A DNA stretch of 64,000 bases from CAVXXB01 sp963765585. Its GTDB lineage: Bacteria > Calditrichota > Calditrichia > JAJRVZ01. This document shows positions 19,137-28,106 of this stretch, in pieces. The position numbers and the translations under genes are program-made. Position 1 is the stretch's first letter. Each line of letters begins with the position of its first letter. The stretch is from the NCBI GenBank assembly GCA_963765585.1, contig CAVXXB010000021.1:62001-126000 (forward strand), written 5' to 3'. Below the pieces are notes generated by a model. That model did not search any database, was not told the DNA's origin, and saw only the letters and a list, made by a program, of their open reading frames with translations.

Positions 19137-20106
19137 CTAATCACCAACCGCTCTGGCCGAACGACTGTCGCCAATCGAAAATACATGCTGTTCTCCTATA
19201 GCAAGAACAACGACTCTTTCACTTGAAATCTTAAAATCATCAATGGCTACATTTAGACTATCTACTGCTTCACCGGGGACATCGATCGATTCCGGATACG
19301 TATCATAGTGAATGGGGGTCATGAAATTTGAATTCATATCAATGGTCATTTTTACAGCCTCGTGGGGATCGGTATGCCTTGCTTTTGAAAATTCCCGTGG
19401 ATGAATTGGTGCGACTGGGAATCAATGCCAGGTCAATGGGTGCAAATTGATCACCAATTTGTTTAAACAAGGTATCATCGTAGGCCGTGTCGCCTGCAAA
19501 ATAAACCTTTTTATTATTATATTCAATGATATAACCGGTGTAACTTTTTTCCATCCAGCCATCATCAACCCCATAGCGCCAACCGTTATGAATAGCGGGT
19601 ACTGCGGTGATCTTCAATCCATCATTTTCCCAGGATTGCCACATCTTTACTTCTTGCATGGGGAATTCAAAATTGGGAATATATACCAGTCCCTGTTGCG
19701 GTACGAGCAACTGTTTTGTCTTCGATTCAATCATTGCCAGTGAGCCCGGTGACAAATGATCGATATGCATATGAGAGATGATTACAGCATCAATTTGTGG
19801 TAAATTCTCCGGATCCAGGCCAGGTTCTACTTCCCGCTTTGAAAACTGACCGACGGTGCTGGTAAAATTGGGATCCGTCAAAATAAATTTATCATCTATT
19901 TGTATCAAACAAGTTGCATGTCCAACCCATAACAAGGCCAGTTCTGCATCCGGTCTGACCGGATCTTTAATTTTATTTTCGATCTTCCGTGGTGACCGGA
20001 ACAGATCTCCAAAACTACGCCCGATGGTACTGACGGTCGAATTTACCGCACCGCATGAGTGCAAAAATATGGTAGCCAAAAGAATAAGTGAGATTTTTCT
20101 AATCAT
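19137..20106 (-). CDS. Metallo-beta-lactamase-fold hydrolase (NAPE-PLD/UlaG-like) lipoprotein, frameshifted
   Basis: The ATG at 20106 overlaps the stop of the upstream gene (TGATG). The protein begins with a lipobox-type leader (ATIFLHSCG) and shows the MBL motif HMHIDH and a later FAGDTAYD; VGHATCLI marks the first strand. The open frame fails after LALIPSRTNSS. One base out of register the sequence resumes with IHPREFSKARHTDPHEAVKM, the expected NAPE-PLD-like region, and continues through TPIHYDTYPES to a TAG at 19137. Removing one base near 19400-19415 gives about 322 residues. Likely a membrane-anchored phosphodiesterase or lactonase-type hydrolase; substrate unknown. Confidence 0.82.
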
Positions 20107-20660
20107 CAAAAATACCTGATACTAATTGTAAATGTCCATGGGCCTTCACTATACCCAGGCGAGTGCTGTATTTGCACACCCAAAAAACCAAAAAAGATAT
20201 ATAAACCCGCTTCATAACTTATACCGCTTTTATCATTGTTTTTATATCCGGATACACCCACAGATCCTGCCAAATATTCGCCATATTGATATATTGGAAA
20301 ATAGGTTCGCAGCCCTCCGCGGAAATTCCATTTTGCCGGCATTTCAGAGGCATATTCCGGAGAAAGATATAACTCGATTGAACCATTGTATCTGGCCAAG
20401 GGTTCGGCCACAAGAGTCCTCCATGGATTAACCCGTTTGTTTATGCCAAATGAGTACAGTAACGGTGTAATTTGCCAGCGAAGGCCAAATCTTGAATTAT
20501 CATATTCAGGATAGTGCCATTGCAGGCTGGGCACCAGCTGACTGGCAGCCCATAGAGGAGTGGGATGAATACCCGATACGGATGTTGCAGAATCATTATT
20601 AGATTGTGCTGATATCAGACTAAATAGCCCGGATAAAAATAATATTATTGTTACTCTCAT
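20106..20660 (-). CDS. Exported protein, probably a small outer-membrane beta-barrel
   Basis: 184 residues. Signal peptide TIILFLSGLFSLISAQ, then alternating hydrophobic strands with frequent aromatic residues (FGLRWQITPLLYSFG, SIELYLSPEYA, AGLYIFFGFLGVQIQH) and a final aromatic residue (FTISIRYF), all usual for outer-membrane barrels. I do not recognise a named family. The stop overlaps the start of the metallo-beta-lactamase-fold gene, so the two are translationally coupled and probably work on the same envelope process. Confidence 0.7.
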   Translation of the reverse strand: MRVTIILFLSGLFSLISAQSNNDSATSVSGIHPTPLWAASQLVPSLQWHYPEYDNSRFGLRWQITPLLYSFGINKRVNPWRTLVAEPLARYNGSIELYLSPEYASEMPAKWNFRGGLRTYFPIYQYGEYLAGSVGVSGYKNNDKSGISYEAGLYIFFGFLGVQIQHSPGYSEGPWTFTISIRYF

Positions 20661-20985
20661 AATACAGTTATATTCTTTTTGTCTGAATTATTTAAAACCA
20701 CTAAGTCCCAAAGACACAAAGCCTTAATAAATAATGAGTTATCAGAAATATTTATAATTATAAATAATGCGTACTTCGCGTCTCCTCTGCGAATTTTGCG
20801 GTTAGAAATATGTAAACACCGGGTCGGGATAAGACATATAATTATTAAAATTTCTTTTATTCATTCCTTCGAGTCATTGTAGTATAATTTGCATATTAAA
20901 CGGATTTGTTCCTTATATCATTTGAATGCAAAATCGTTCCCGTATCACAAATATATTTTTATTTAAATTCCGAACTCAAATGTCA
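20661..20985. other. Spacer with degraded repeat text
   Basis: 325 bases with no supportable gene. It contains a stretch (20690-20810) of the CTTCGCGTCTCCTCTGCG type that also appears near 19010 and 21700, i.e. a dispersed intergenic repeat in decayed form, and an AT-rich remainder. Confidence 0.5.
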
Positions 20986-21594
20986 CTATTTTATACCAAC
21001 AATCTGTATAACAGAACCTTGTCCGGTATGATACTGACCTTCAACAACCGATCGAACCACTTCCTGGCTTACTTTTAATTCCATACCATCAAGTTCATTG
21101 CGGATCTCCTGCAGATCAAATAACAAATCAATGACCGGTGGCCCACCGGTTTTATATTGCAATTGATTTTTTGAATATCCTTCCAAAATAAAAACACCCC
21201 CGGGTGCGAGACCCGCCACAATATTTTTATGAATATCCTTTCGCATAAAAGGCGGCGTATGGAAAAAAATAGAAGTGATCGCCTGCCACTCATTCTTCTC
21301 AATAACAAAGTCCTCAATATCGCCATGGATGGTATTGATAGTGACATTATATTTTTTTGCCAACTGCTGTGCTTTGAGTAATCCGGTTTCACTTATATCC
21401 AGCGCGGTTACCTGATAACCAAGTTGAGCCAGAAATACTGCATTTCGTCCCTCACCGGCTCCCAGACAAAGTACTTTTCCCATAGGAATGTGTTCGGCTT
21501 GTGACTTTAAAAAATCATTTGGTTTCTTACCATACGCATATTCCGGAGAACTATAGCGATTATTCCACATTTCACTAATTTCATTGTTTTTCAT
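20986..21594 (-). CDS. Class I SAM-dependent methyltransferase (TehB-like)
   Basis: 202 residues from ATG 21594; a TTG two codons earlier is also in frame. Motif I is VLCLGAGEGRNAVFLAQLG, followed by ALDIS (acidic residue for the SAM ribose) and an IHGDIEDF segment. The N-terminal WNNRYSSPEYAYGKKPNDFL and the whole length resemble TehB-type and related small-molecule methyltransferases, some of which volatilise tellurite or handle thiols. Substrate not predictable. It stands alone. Confidence 0.82.
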   Translation of the reverse strand: MKNNEISEMWNNRYSSPEYAYGKKPNDFLKSQAEHIPMGKVLCLGAGEGRNAVFLAQLGYQVTALDISETGLLKAQQLAKKYNVTINTIHGDIEDFVIEKNEWQAITSIFFHTPPFMRKDIHKNIVAGLAPGGVFILEGYSKNQLQYKTGGPPVIDLLFDLQEIRNELDGMELKVSQEVVRSVVEGQYHTGQGSVIQIVGIK

Positions 21595-21673
21595 ATCCAA
21601 CTAAAACCTGTAATTTGTTATTGGTATCAGAACTTAACTACTAAGCCCTAAATTATTGGAAATTATTAATTAA

Positions 21674-21697
21674 AATCTCTAATCTCTAATCTCTAAT
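21674..21697. repeat. Heptamer tandem repeat (ATCTCTA)
   Basis: Three consecutive copies of ATCTCTA directly upstream of the methyltransferase gene. The same heptamer recurs near 19128 and 35530. See the finding on 7-bp-period spacers. Confidence 0.85.
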
Positions 21698-21772
21698 CCA
21701 TTCCTTCGAGTCTTTGCGAGAAAGAATAATTATACAATTTAGATATTTGAGAAAAATCTGGCAGGAAAAAAA

Positions 21773-22066
21773 TGACCGGCTCCGGGTAGTTCTATTTTTT
21801 AATTAGTTGCACTATCCAGAGCAGAATTACCGCACCTACAAACGCTGTAATTAAAGCACCAATTAAACTTCCGGTATAGATTCCCAGAAGGTCAAATACA
21901 AAACCGCCAACCAACGCTCCTACTATACCGACAACCAGGTTACCGACCAGTCCAAAGCCTTTACCCTTCATAAATTTACCGGCCAGCCAGCCAGCAACGG
22001 CACCAATAATTAAGAATAAGATGATATTCATGGCTCCCTCCTCTATATATCAAGTGGAGCCGGTCA
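21773..22066. repeat. 11-bp inverted repeat flanking the glsB-like gene
   Basis: TGACCGGCTCC at 21773-21783 and its exact reverse complement GGAGCCGGTCA at 22056-22066, each bordered by an A/T run, enclose the small GlsB/YeaQ-type gene. Either the two ends pair in its mRNA or they are termini of a small mobile cassette. Confidence 0.6.
21792..22031 (-). CDS. GlsB/YeaQ/YmgE family stress-associated membrane protein
   Basis: 79 residues, three membrane helices with the glycine-rich signature AGWLAGKFMKGKGFGLVGN near the start and VGALVGGFVFDLLGI in the middle. The family is often annotated as transglycosylase-associated and is induced by general stress in several bacteria, with no proven activity. 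A strong GGAGGGAGCC ribosome site precedes ATG 22031. It is monocistronic. Confidence 0.9.
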   Translation of the reverse strand: MNIILFLIIGAVAGWLAGKFMKGKGFGLVGNLVVGIVGALVGGFVFDLLGIYTGSLIGALITAFVGAVILLWIVQLIKK

Positions 22067-22150
22067 AATTTTTGTGGATTTGGATTAATAATGTAAAATA
22101 AGAAGGAATTTTATAGATAACAAATTATTCGTGATTGAAATATAGTTCTG

Positions 22151-23455
22151 CTAAAAAGCAATACCCACCTCAACAATAAACTGGCCCTCCAGATTCATGT
22201 TGAATGCATAATCAATACGGAAGATTTCGACATATGGTAAATGAATATGAAGACCGCCGCCAAAACCACTCAATACATTGTTCATATTATACTCATATGG
22301 TTCCGTCCAGATGATTCCGGCATCTGCAAAAATACCTGCACTTAATCCAATCTTTAGATTTTTTAGATAAACATCCGGTACCGGCGGCGCACTTAGTGAA
22401 AAGTAGCGGATGGGGATGAGTGGAAATCGAAATTCAACACTTCCAAGATTGATATTTAGCCCCTCTTTTGCTGTATAAAAATGTCCTCTGATTCGCTCTC
22501 CATATCCGATATAATTTAACCGGTAAACCGGAACGGATCCCTGTAAATAACTTTGATATAAACGGGCAGAGGCAATAATAAATCCCAATCGTTTATATCC
22601 CCTTAAATCCAGATCATACCTGCTATATCGATTATATTCCTGCAATATCCCGTTACGAAAGAGTACCAGTTGTGCCATAATTCCGCGTGTCGGATAAGAA
22701 AATAAATCGCGGGTATCATATCGGGTGATGAGCCGTAGTCCCCAATTTAACTCGGTAGTATTACCAGATTGCATATATTGTGTGGCATAGTCGTCCACAT
22801 TTATCCGGTCCAGATTTAATGATAAATCCGTACGAAAGAAGAAACCCCACCATTTTCCAATTGAAACTTCTGCTAAATAGTGCCGCTCCTCGAAATCAAG
22901 CGTCCGGTGATTAAATGTGGTTTTACTGAAACTTAATCCGGATGTCAGATGTAAGGAATCACCCATCCATTGGTCAGAATACGTGAATCCGAACCCTGGC
23001 CGGAATCCGAACCATATACCGGCCCAGATGCGTTCGTTTTGCCCTCTAAAATTTGTGTGTACCAGGCTTAGACCATAAGACCATTTTGACCAATCCCGTT
23101 CACGCATTGTTAATATTGGAACCGGGTAAAAATACAATCGTTCTGTGACGTCAATAATCAATAAGACATCATCATAGTCTTTTGGATACACCTGCATTTC
23201 GACCTGGTTGAACAATCGCAGATTCAATAACCGCTGGCGGGAACGATCAACCAGATCCCAGGTAATGGTATCACCTTCAGAAAAGAACAGTTCCCGCATA
23301 ATTACATTTTCTTTAGTGTGATCGTTACCTATAACGACTATGTCGGTCACTGGCTTGTTAATCGGGGCTCTTTCCTGAGCAAATAAAGCTGAAGTAAATA
23401 CCAGGCTGATCAGTAACAGCTGGCCCGTATTGCATATGTTTTTAAAAATTGTCAT
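22151..23455 (-). CDS. BamA/TamA-type outer-membrane surface antigen protein
   Basis: 434 residues. Signal peptide, then one POTRA-like domain (about 35-110: DIVVIGNDHTKENVIMRELFF, QRLLNLRLFNQVEMQV), then a 16-strand-type barrel (about 115-434). Near the end GSVEFRFPLIP and a final aromatic residue fit the Omp85 C-terminal barrel. With one POTRA it is much shorter than BamA (usually five), so it is probably an accessory Omp85 member. It is divergent from the glycosyltransferase gene upstream. Confidence 0.83.
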   Translation of the reverse strand: MTIFKNICNTGQLLLISLVFTSALFAQERAPINKPVTDIVVIGNDHTKENVIMRELFFSEGDTITWDLVDRSRQRLLNLRLFNQVEMQVYPKDYDDVLLIIDVTERLYFYPVPILTMRERDWSKWSYGLSLVHTNFRGQNERIWAGIWFGFRPGFGFTYSDQWMGDSLHLTSGLSFSKTTFNHRTLDFEERHYLAEVSIGKWWGFFFRTDLSLNLDRINVDDYATQYMQSGNTTELNWGLRLITRYDTRDLFSYPTRGIMAQLVLFRNGILQEYNRYSRYDLDLRGYKRLGFIIASARLYQSYLQGSVPVYRLNYIGYGERIRGHFYTAKEGLNINLGSVEFRFPLIPIRYFSLSAPPVPDVYLKNLKIGLSAGIFADAGIIWTEPYEYNMNNVLSGFGGGLHIHLPYVEIFRIDYAFNMNLEGQFIVEVGIAF

Positions 23456-23506
23456 ATTAATTGTTTGTTACCGGCCAAATTAAATACGCGAATTTACACT
23501 AACCAC

Positions 23507-24896
23507 ATGAGAAATAACAAAAAATTTATTTCAATAACAGATATCCTGATTCTGACAGTATCACTGATCGGATATATTTGTATTTCTCAAATGGATAATC
23601 CTGCAATCAATTTTGAACAATATTTAATTATTATTTTACCAGTATACATCGCTTACTTCTATTTGGTTCTCCGAATACTAAAAACATCCATATCCGGTTT
23701 TCGGAATATATTGATCATTCTGGCTTTTGGATTCATCTTCAGAATCATATTGATTGGTCAGGATCCCTGGTTGTCAAATGATGTCTATCGTTATCTTTGG
23801 GATGGACAAGTAAGCGCGGAGGGTATTAATCCATATACATATCCACCGAACCATGAGCAATTAAAGCCTCTGCAAGATTCAGATATTTTTCCACAAATTA
23901 ATTATCCGGAGATCGCGACTGTATATCCACCGGTATCACAATTATTCTTTTGGCTAAATTATCATCTCGGTAATTCATTGATATCCTGGAAGATGATTTT
24001 GATCGCACTTGAAATTCTTCTAACAACAATTTTACTCAAACTTCTTGGACATTTTAAGATTAATAAGCTGCGGGTGCTGATTTTCATCTTAAATCCTTTG
24101 GTGATAATTGAAACCTATATGAATGGTCACTTGGAAATCATGGCACTATTATTTTTATGGGTTGCCATCTATTTGTTTTATCTAAAGCGAAACTGGTTGA
24201 GTGCTTTGATGATTGTCCCGGCATTTCTAACCAAATTCCTGCCGATTCTTATCTTTATACCATTTAACCGGCCAAAATTTATTAAAAAAATATTATTAAT
24301 AACCGGTATAAGCGCGATTATAATCTTCCCGTTTACTTTTTCCGATACCATTCCCATGTCCGGCTTTTTTTCGTATGTAAACAGGTGGTCATTCAACGGG
24401 GCTGTCTTCAAAGTTATTACAGTCTATAATATATGTATTACCGGTTAAAGTAATTAATCTGGGGATATTTAATTTTAATGAACATTTTGAAACAATTTTT
24501 CTGAACCAGGAATTTTATTATAAATTATTTGCAATGATGATAGTCTCATTCGTGGTAATTGATCAATATATTAAGTCTGATTTTAGATACTACCGTCCCG
24601 GAATCCGCCCATTGAGTGCGGCGTTTATTATTTCCGGATCATTCTTGCTTCTCACACCGACGCTTCATCCCTGGTATATCATTTGGATAATTCCTTTTAT
24701 GATATTTGTACCGCGTTGGAGCTGGTTGTTTTTTACTCTTTTGATACAACTATCCTATCAGGTATTGCGTAATTATCAGACATCGGGTATCTGGGAAGAG
24801 CAAATATGGATATTACTAATTGAATATGTGCCATTTTATATACTGCTAATTTGGGAGTACCTTGATCGCAGAAAAATAAATGGTTGGTTGTTATGA
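23507..24896 (+). CDS. GT87-like polytopic mannosyltransferase-type membrane protein, frameshifted
   Basis: ATG 23507 is preferred to 23465 because MRNNKKFISITDILIL starts cleanly with a membrane helix. Ten or so hydrophobic helices follow; the loop SNDVYRYLWDGQVSAEGINPYTYPP is characteristic of polyprenyl-phosphate-sugar-dependent DUF2029/GT87-type glycosyltransferases. The first frame stops at 24448 after YNICITG. One base out of register the sequence LQSIIYVLPVKVINLG leads directly into the remaining helices (LLTPTLHPWYIIWIIPF) and ends at 24896, so one extra base near 24411-24419 explains the split. Corrected length is about 462 residues. Acceptor unknown; a cytoplasmic GT2 gene lies convergent to it. 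Confidence 0.78.
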
Positions 24897-25763
24897 ATCC
24901 GGAGTAGTATAACTTTTATATTCAGAATTATATTTTTGATATAAAGAACTATAATATTCGATGTCATCATCTTTTTTTCGCTTGGTTGCACCGGCGATAT
25001 ATATCCTGATTTTTTCTAATAGCATCATCATAGTGGCTTTTCTGTTTTCCGGATCGACCTGCTTATTTTCTAGCATTTTAATTAATGCACGGATCCTAAA
25101 TCGATCCATACCCCAGTATTTATGTGATAATTGGTCTGAATGCCCGCCATACTTAATAATAAGAGCCTCGTCGAGATATGACACAGTCTCAAAGGCACAA
25201 ATTCTTAGCCATAGATCATAATCTTCACATGCCGGGAGGGCTATGTCAAAAACACCATAATGGGTAAAAATATCATGGTGTATTAGAACTGAGGAGGGCG
25301 AAATAATACAAAGTGGCAGACAATATTTATAGATTTTACCACCATATTTTTTATGCTTATTCATCTGGTTTACACGTTTTCCATTGCGTACCCAGATTTC
25401 ATTTGTATGACATATTTTAGTCCGGGGGTGAGCAATAAGAATCTCACGTTGTTTCTCCAGTTTGGCCGGTAACCATTCATCATCAGAATCGAGAAACGCA
25501 ATCCAGGGAAATATGGCCTTACTAATACCCAGGTTCCGTGCGGCACTGATACCCTGATTTTCCTGATAAAAGTATTTGATCTGAGGATATTCTTTCTGGA
25601 TAATGGCTGCGGTTTCATCCGTCGACCCATCGTCGATGACAATGATCTCATCTGCCGCGGATTTTTGATTTAACACGGACTTTATTGCTCTGACGACAAG
25701 TTCGGCCCGGTTAAATGTGGTAATAACAACCGAGATTTTTATATTTTGAATACTCATTGACAT
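24891..25763 (-). CDS. Glycosyltransferase family 2
   Basis: 290 residues, GT-A fold. The nucleotide-sugar segment is VVITTFNRAELVVRAI and IVIDDGSTDET, and the metal-binding motif is FLDSDDEW. Residues after about 210 form a helical tail. The acceptor cannot be predicted. It converges on the GT87-like gene and overlaps its 3' end by 6 bases, so both may contribute to a surface glycan. Confidence 0.88.
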   Translation of the reverse strand: MSMSIQNIKISVVITTFNRAELVVRAIKSVLNQKSAADEIIVIDDGSTDETAAIIQKEYPQIKYFYQENQGISAARNLGISKAIFPWIAFLDSDDEWLPAKLEKQREILIAHPRTKICHTNEIWVRNGKRVNQMNKHKKYGGKIYKYCLPLCIISPSSVLIHHDIFTHYGVFDIALPACEDYDLWLRICAFETVSYLDEALIIKYGGHSDQLSHKYWGMDRFRIRALIKMLENKQVDPENRKATMMMLLEKIRIYIAGATKRKKDDDIEYYSSLYQKYNSEYKSYTTPDS

Positions 25764-25786
25764 CTGTCATGATAAATTTGAAATTT

Positions 25787-25814
25787 GGCTATCGGCTATC
25801 GGCTATCGGCTATC
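25787..25814. repeat. Heptamer tandem repeat (GGCTATC)
   Basis: Four perfect head-to-tail copies of GGCTATC in the spacer upstream of the GT2 gene. Confidence 0.95.
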
Positions 25815-25828
25815 GGTGTTTTGTGTTT

Positions 25829-25848
25829 GGACACGGCGCGCCGTGTCC
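25829..25848. repeat. REP-like perfect palindrome
   Basis: GGACACGGCG joined directly to CGCCGTGTCC, a perfect 20-bp palindrome of much higher G+C than its surroundings. Would form a very stable hairpin. Confidence 0.9.
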
Positions 25849-25899
25849 CTTTTGCCAACGGCCAATTGCCCATTGTTAATTTTTTTTTCATAAATAAAC

Positions 25900-25945
25900 G
25901 GAACGGTCTCAGACCGTTCCCTACGATTGCCAATTGCCTATCGCC
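25900..25945. repeat. REP-like element, copy A
   Basis: Hairpin with arms GGAACGGTCT and AGACCGTTCC around one base, followed by CTACGATTGCCAATTGCCTA and a 7-bp-period tail that supplies the stop codon of the aldehyde dehydrogenase gene. A second copy is at 38735. Confidence 0.88.
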
Positions 25946-27369
25946 TATCGCACGTTCATCACCAACAATTTTGGTTCGGTCATTTCCTCTATGGCAAACC
26001 GGGCACCCTCGCGTCCGGTACCGGAGTCTTTAACCCCGCCATAGGGCATGGGATCAATGCGATAGGTTGGCACATCACCGGCCACCAGACCGCCTACCTC
26101 AAGCATCTCGTATGCTTTAAATATAATCCGCGCGTCATTGGTAAATAAACCCGCCTGCAGACCGTACACAGAATTGTTTACCTCTTCCAGGGCATGATCA
26201 ATATCTGAATATGAGAAAATGGTAACCAATGGTGCAAACACCTCTTCACAACTGATTTTCATTGCATTTGTTACATTTTCTACGACGGTCGGTAAAACGA
26301 TATTTCCTGAAAGTTGGCCACCGGTAAGCACCCTGGCGCCTTGTTCTTTTGCTTCTTCAAGCCATGCCATAACCCGCGCTGTTTCATCCGGATGGATAAG
26401 CGGACCAATGTCCGTATCATCTTTGGCAGGATCGCCCGCTTTCAAGGCTTCGACTTTTGGGATGAAAAACTTCAAAAATTCTTTATAAATCGCCTCATGC
26501 AGAAAAATTCGTTGTACCGAAATACAATTTTGTCCGGAAAGAATAAATCCACCATAAGCACATCGCTCTGCTGCCAATTTAATATTGGCATCATGATGCA
26601 CGATCACCCCGGCATTTCCTCCCAGTTCCAGTGTTACCTTCTTCTTTCCCGACTGTGCCTTTATCTTCCACCCGATTTCCGGACTTCCGGTAAAGGTTAG
26701 CATCTTCAGGCGTTCGTCAGTGACCAATAGATGGGCATTCGAGGCATCCATCGGTAATACGCTCAGGGTTCCTTCCGGCCATCCGGCTTCATGAATTAGT
26801 TGTGCCAACAGCAGTGATGTTAGCGGGGTTGATGATGCCGGCTTTAAAATAACCGGGTTTCCTGCTGCCAGTGCCGGAGCGACTTTGTGACACACAAGAT
26901 TAAGTGGAAAGTTGAAGGGTGAAATTGCCAGGATCGGTCCAATTGGAAACCGTTTGATAATTCCCCATCTGTTTTTTGATCCGGATTCAAAGTCAAGTGG
27001 CGTTTGTTCTCCACGAATACGTTTGCATTCTTCGGCGGCATCGGTAAATGTCAAAACCGCCCGGGAAACTTCTGCCCGGGATGCAGAAATTGGTTTTCCA
27101 GCTTCGGCACTGAGGATTTGTGCAATTTTTTCCAGATTATTTTTCAGGGCCTGTGCCGTCATAATCAATTTTTCAGATTTTTCATAAAGTGGCATTTTTT
27201 TTGTTTTTTCAAAAGCAGTCACTGATTCATTTATGGCAGTGGCGATTTCCTTTGAACCTGCTTTCCATGTGGTTCCCACCAATTGGTTATCGTAGGGCGC
27301 TCTGACTTCTAAAATCTCAGACGTCTTGACCCAGCGACCGGCCAGATAAATCGGATACTCAGAGTTCAT
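25945..27369 (-). CDS. NAD(P)-dependent aldehyde dehydrogenase
   Basis: 474 residues, complete. The catalytic features are in place: oxyanion Asn in SPFNFPLNL, general base Glu in LELGGNAGVIV, and nucleophilic Cys in LSGQNCISVQ. Overall it resembles the lactaldehyde / phosphorylating-independent glyceraldehyde type more than betaine aldehyde enzymes, but substrate cannot be fixed. The last residues VR and the TAG stop fall inside REP-like copy A, so the extreme C-terminus may be repeat-derived. Two genes of unknown function lie upstream on the same strand. Confidence 0.9.
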   Translation of the reverse strand: MNSEYPIYLAGRWVKTSEILEVRAPYDNQLVGTTWKAGSKEIATAINESVTAFEKTKKMPLYEKSEKLIMTAQALKNNLEKIAQILSAEAGKPISASRAEVSRAVLTFTDAAEECKRIRGEQTPLDFESGSKNRWGIIKRFPIGPILAISPFNFPLNLVCHKVAPALAAGNPVILKPASSTPLTSLLLAQLIHEAGWPEGTLSVLPMDASNAHLLVTDERLKMLTFTGSPEIGWKIKAQSGKKKVTLELGGNAGVIVHHDANIKLAAERCAYGGFILSGQNCISVQRIFLHEAIYKEFLKFFIPKVEALKAGDPAKDDTDIGPLIHPDETARVMAWLEEAKEQGARVLTGGQLSGNIVLPTVVENVTNAMKISCEEVFAPLVTIFSYSDIDHALEEVNNSVYGLQAGLFTNDARIIFKAYEMLEVGGLVAGDVPTYRIDPMPYGGVKDSGTGREGARFAIEEMTEPKLLVMNVR

Positions 27370-27508
27370 ATCATATTACCCCTGTATAAATATATACGGA
27401 AGTAAAATAAGGAAATTATTTTTCGTGGAAAAGTATTACCTGGATTAAAAAAAAGAAAGATCTGAAAAACGACAGTTTCTCAGGTGTGATAGAGAGAGTA
27501 GAAATTGA

Positions 27509-28072
27509 TTATAAGGCTTGTTTATAGCAATAGTTGAATAGTATTTGCCATTCGGCATGTTGAATTTTTTGTAAAAAATTTTCTTCCGGCTGACGGGATT
27601 TATAATATTTTTCGCATAGATCGACAAACAAAAACGGATCCCAGAGGTTAGATTCGATTTCTTTTAAGATTATCGGCGAAGGTTCAATGTTGAGTATTTC
27701 GATCACCCTTGCCGCAAGAACTGTGAAAACCGGATGTGATCCAACTTGTCGAAACCAGTATTTGCTATTCCAGTAATCTCCTTCACGCCGGTGCATGATG
27801 CCATGCCAGAAACTGCCTGATGGTGTAGGAATGGACTGACTTAGGGTGTGCGACTCGTTTAAAAAATCATGGTGCAGCCATAAACCCGATAAACAAGATT
27901 CGGCGGCATGCCTGTCCTGAATCTGTCTGTCACCAAACAATGAATCTATTGAATGTTCGCGGAGTCTATTCTCATATTCCAGGTTTGGTTGACCCGGACC
28001 CAGACTATTTAATTTCCCCGGCTGATAGATCTCTCTGATGAACGAACTATATTTATTCACATCAAAATTCAT
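27509..28072 (-). CDS. Conserved protein of unknown function
   Basis: 187 residues, soluble, no signal peptide. Not assigned to a named family. A compact block GSFWHGIMHRREGDYWNSKYWFRQVGSHPVF contains two His, an Asp and several aromatic residues; from memory, similar proteins occur in Planctomycetes and others, always unassigned. The His/Asp/Glu content of this block suggests an active site or metal site. It lies 34 bases after the next unknown gene and ahead of the aldehyde dehydrogenase, possibly one transcript. Confidence 0.75.
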   Translation of the reverse strand: MNFDVNKYSSFIREIYQPGKLNSLGPGQPNLEYENRLREHSIDSLFGDRQIQDRHAAESCLSGLWLHHDFLNESHTLSQSIPTPSGSFWHGIMHRREGDYWNSKYWFRQVGSHPVFTVLAARVIEILNIEPSPIILKEIESNLWDPFLFVDLCEKYYKSRQPEENFLQKIQHAEWQILFNYCYKQAL

Positions 28073-28106
28073 AATTAAAATTATTTATATTAATATTCCT
28101 TTTGTA

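Noticed and set aside
21760..21792. Rho-independent terminator after the glsB-like gene
   Set aside because: The possible stem (ACC/GGT) has a mismatch and is short; the sequence is better explained by the flanking inverted repeat.
25787..25945. A CRISPR-like array
   Set aside because: Repeat units are only 7 bp, head to tail, without unique spacers; no cas gene is present in the window.
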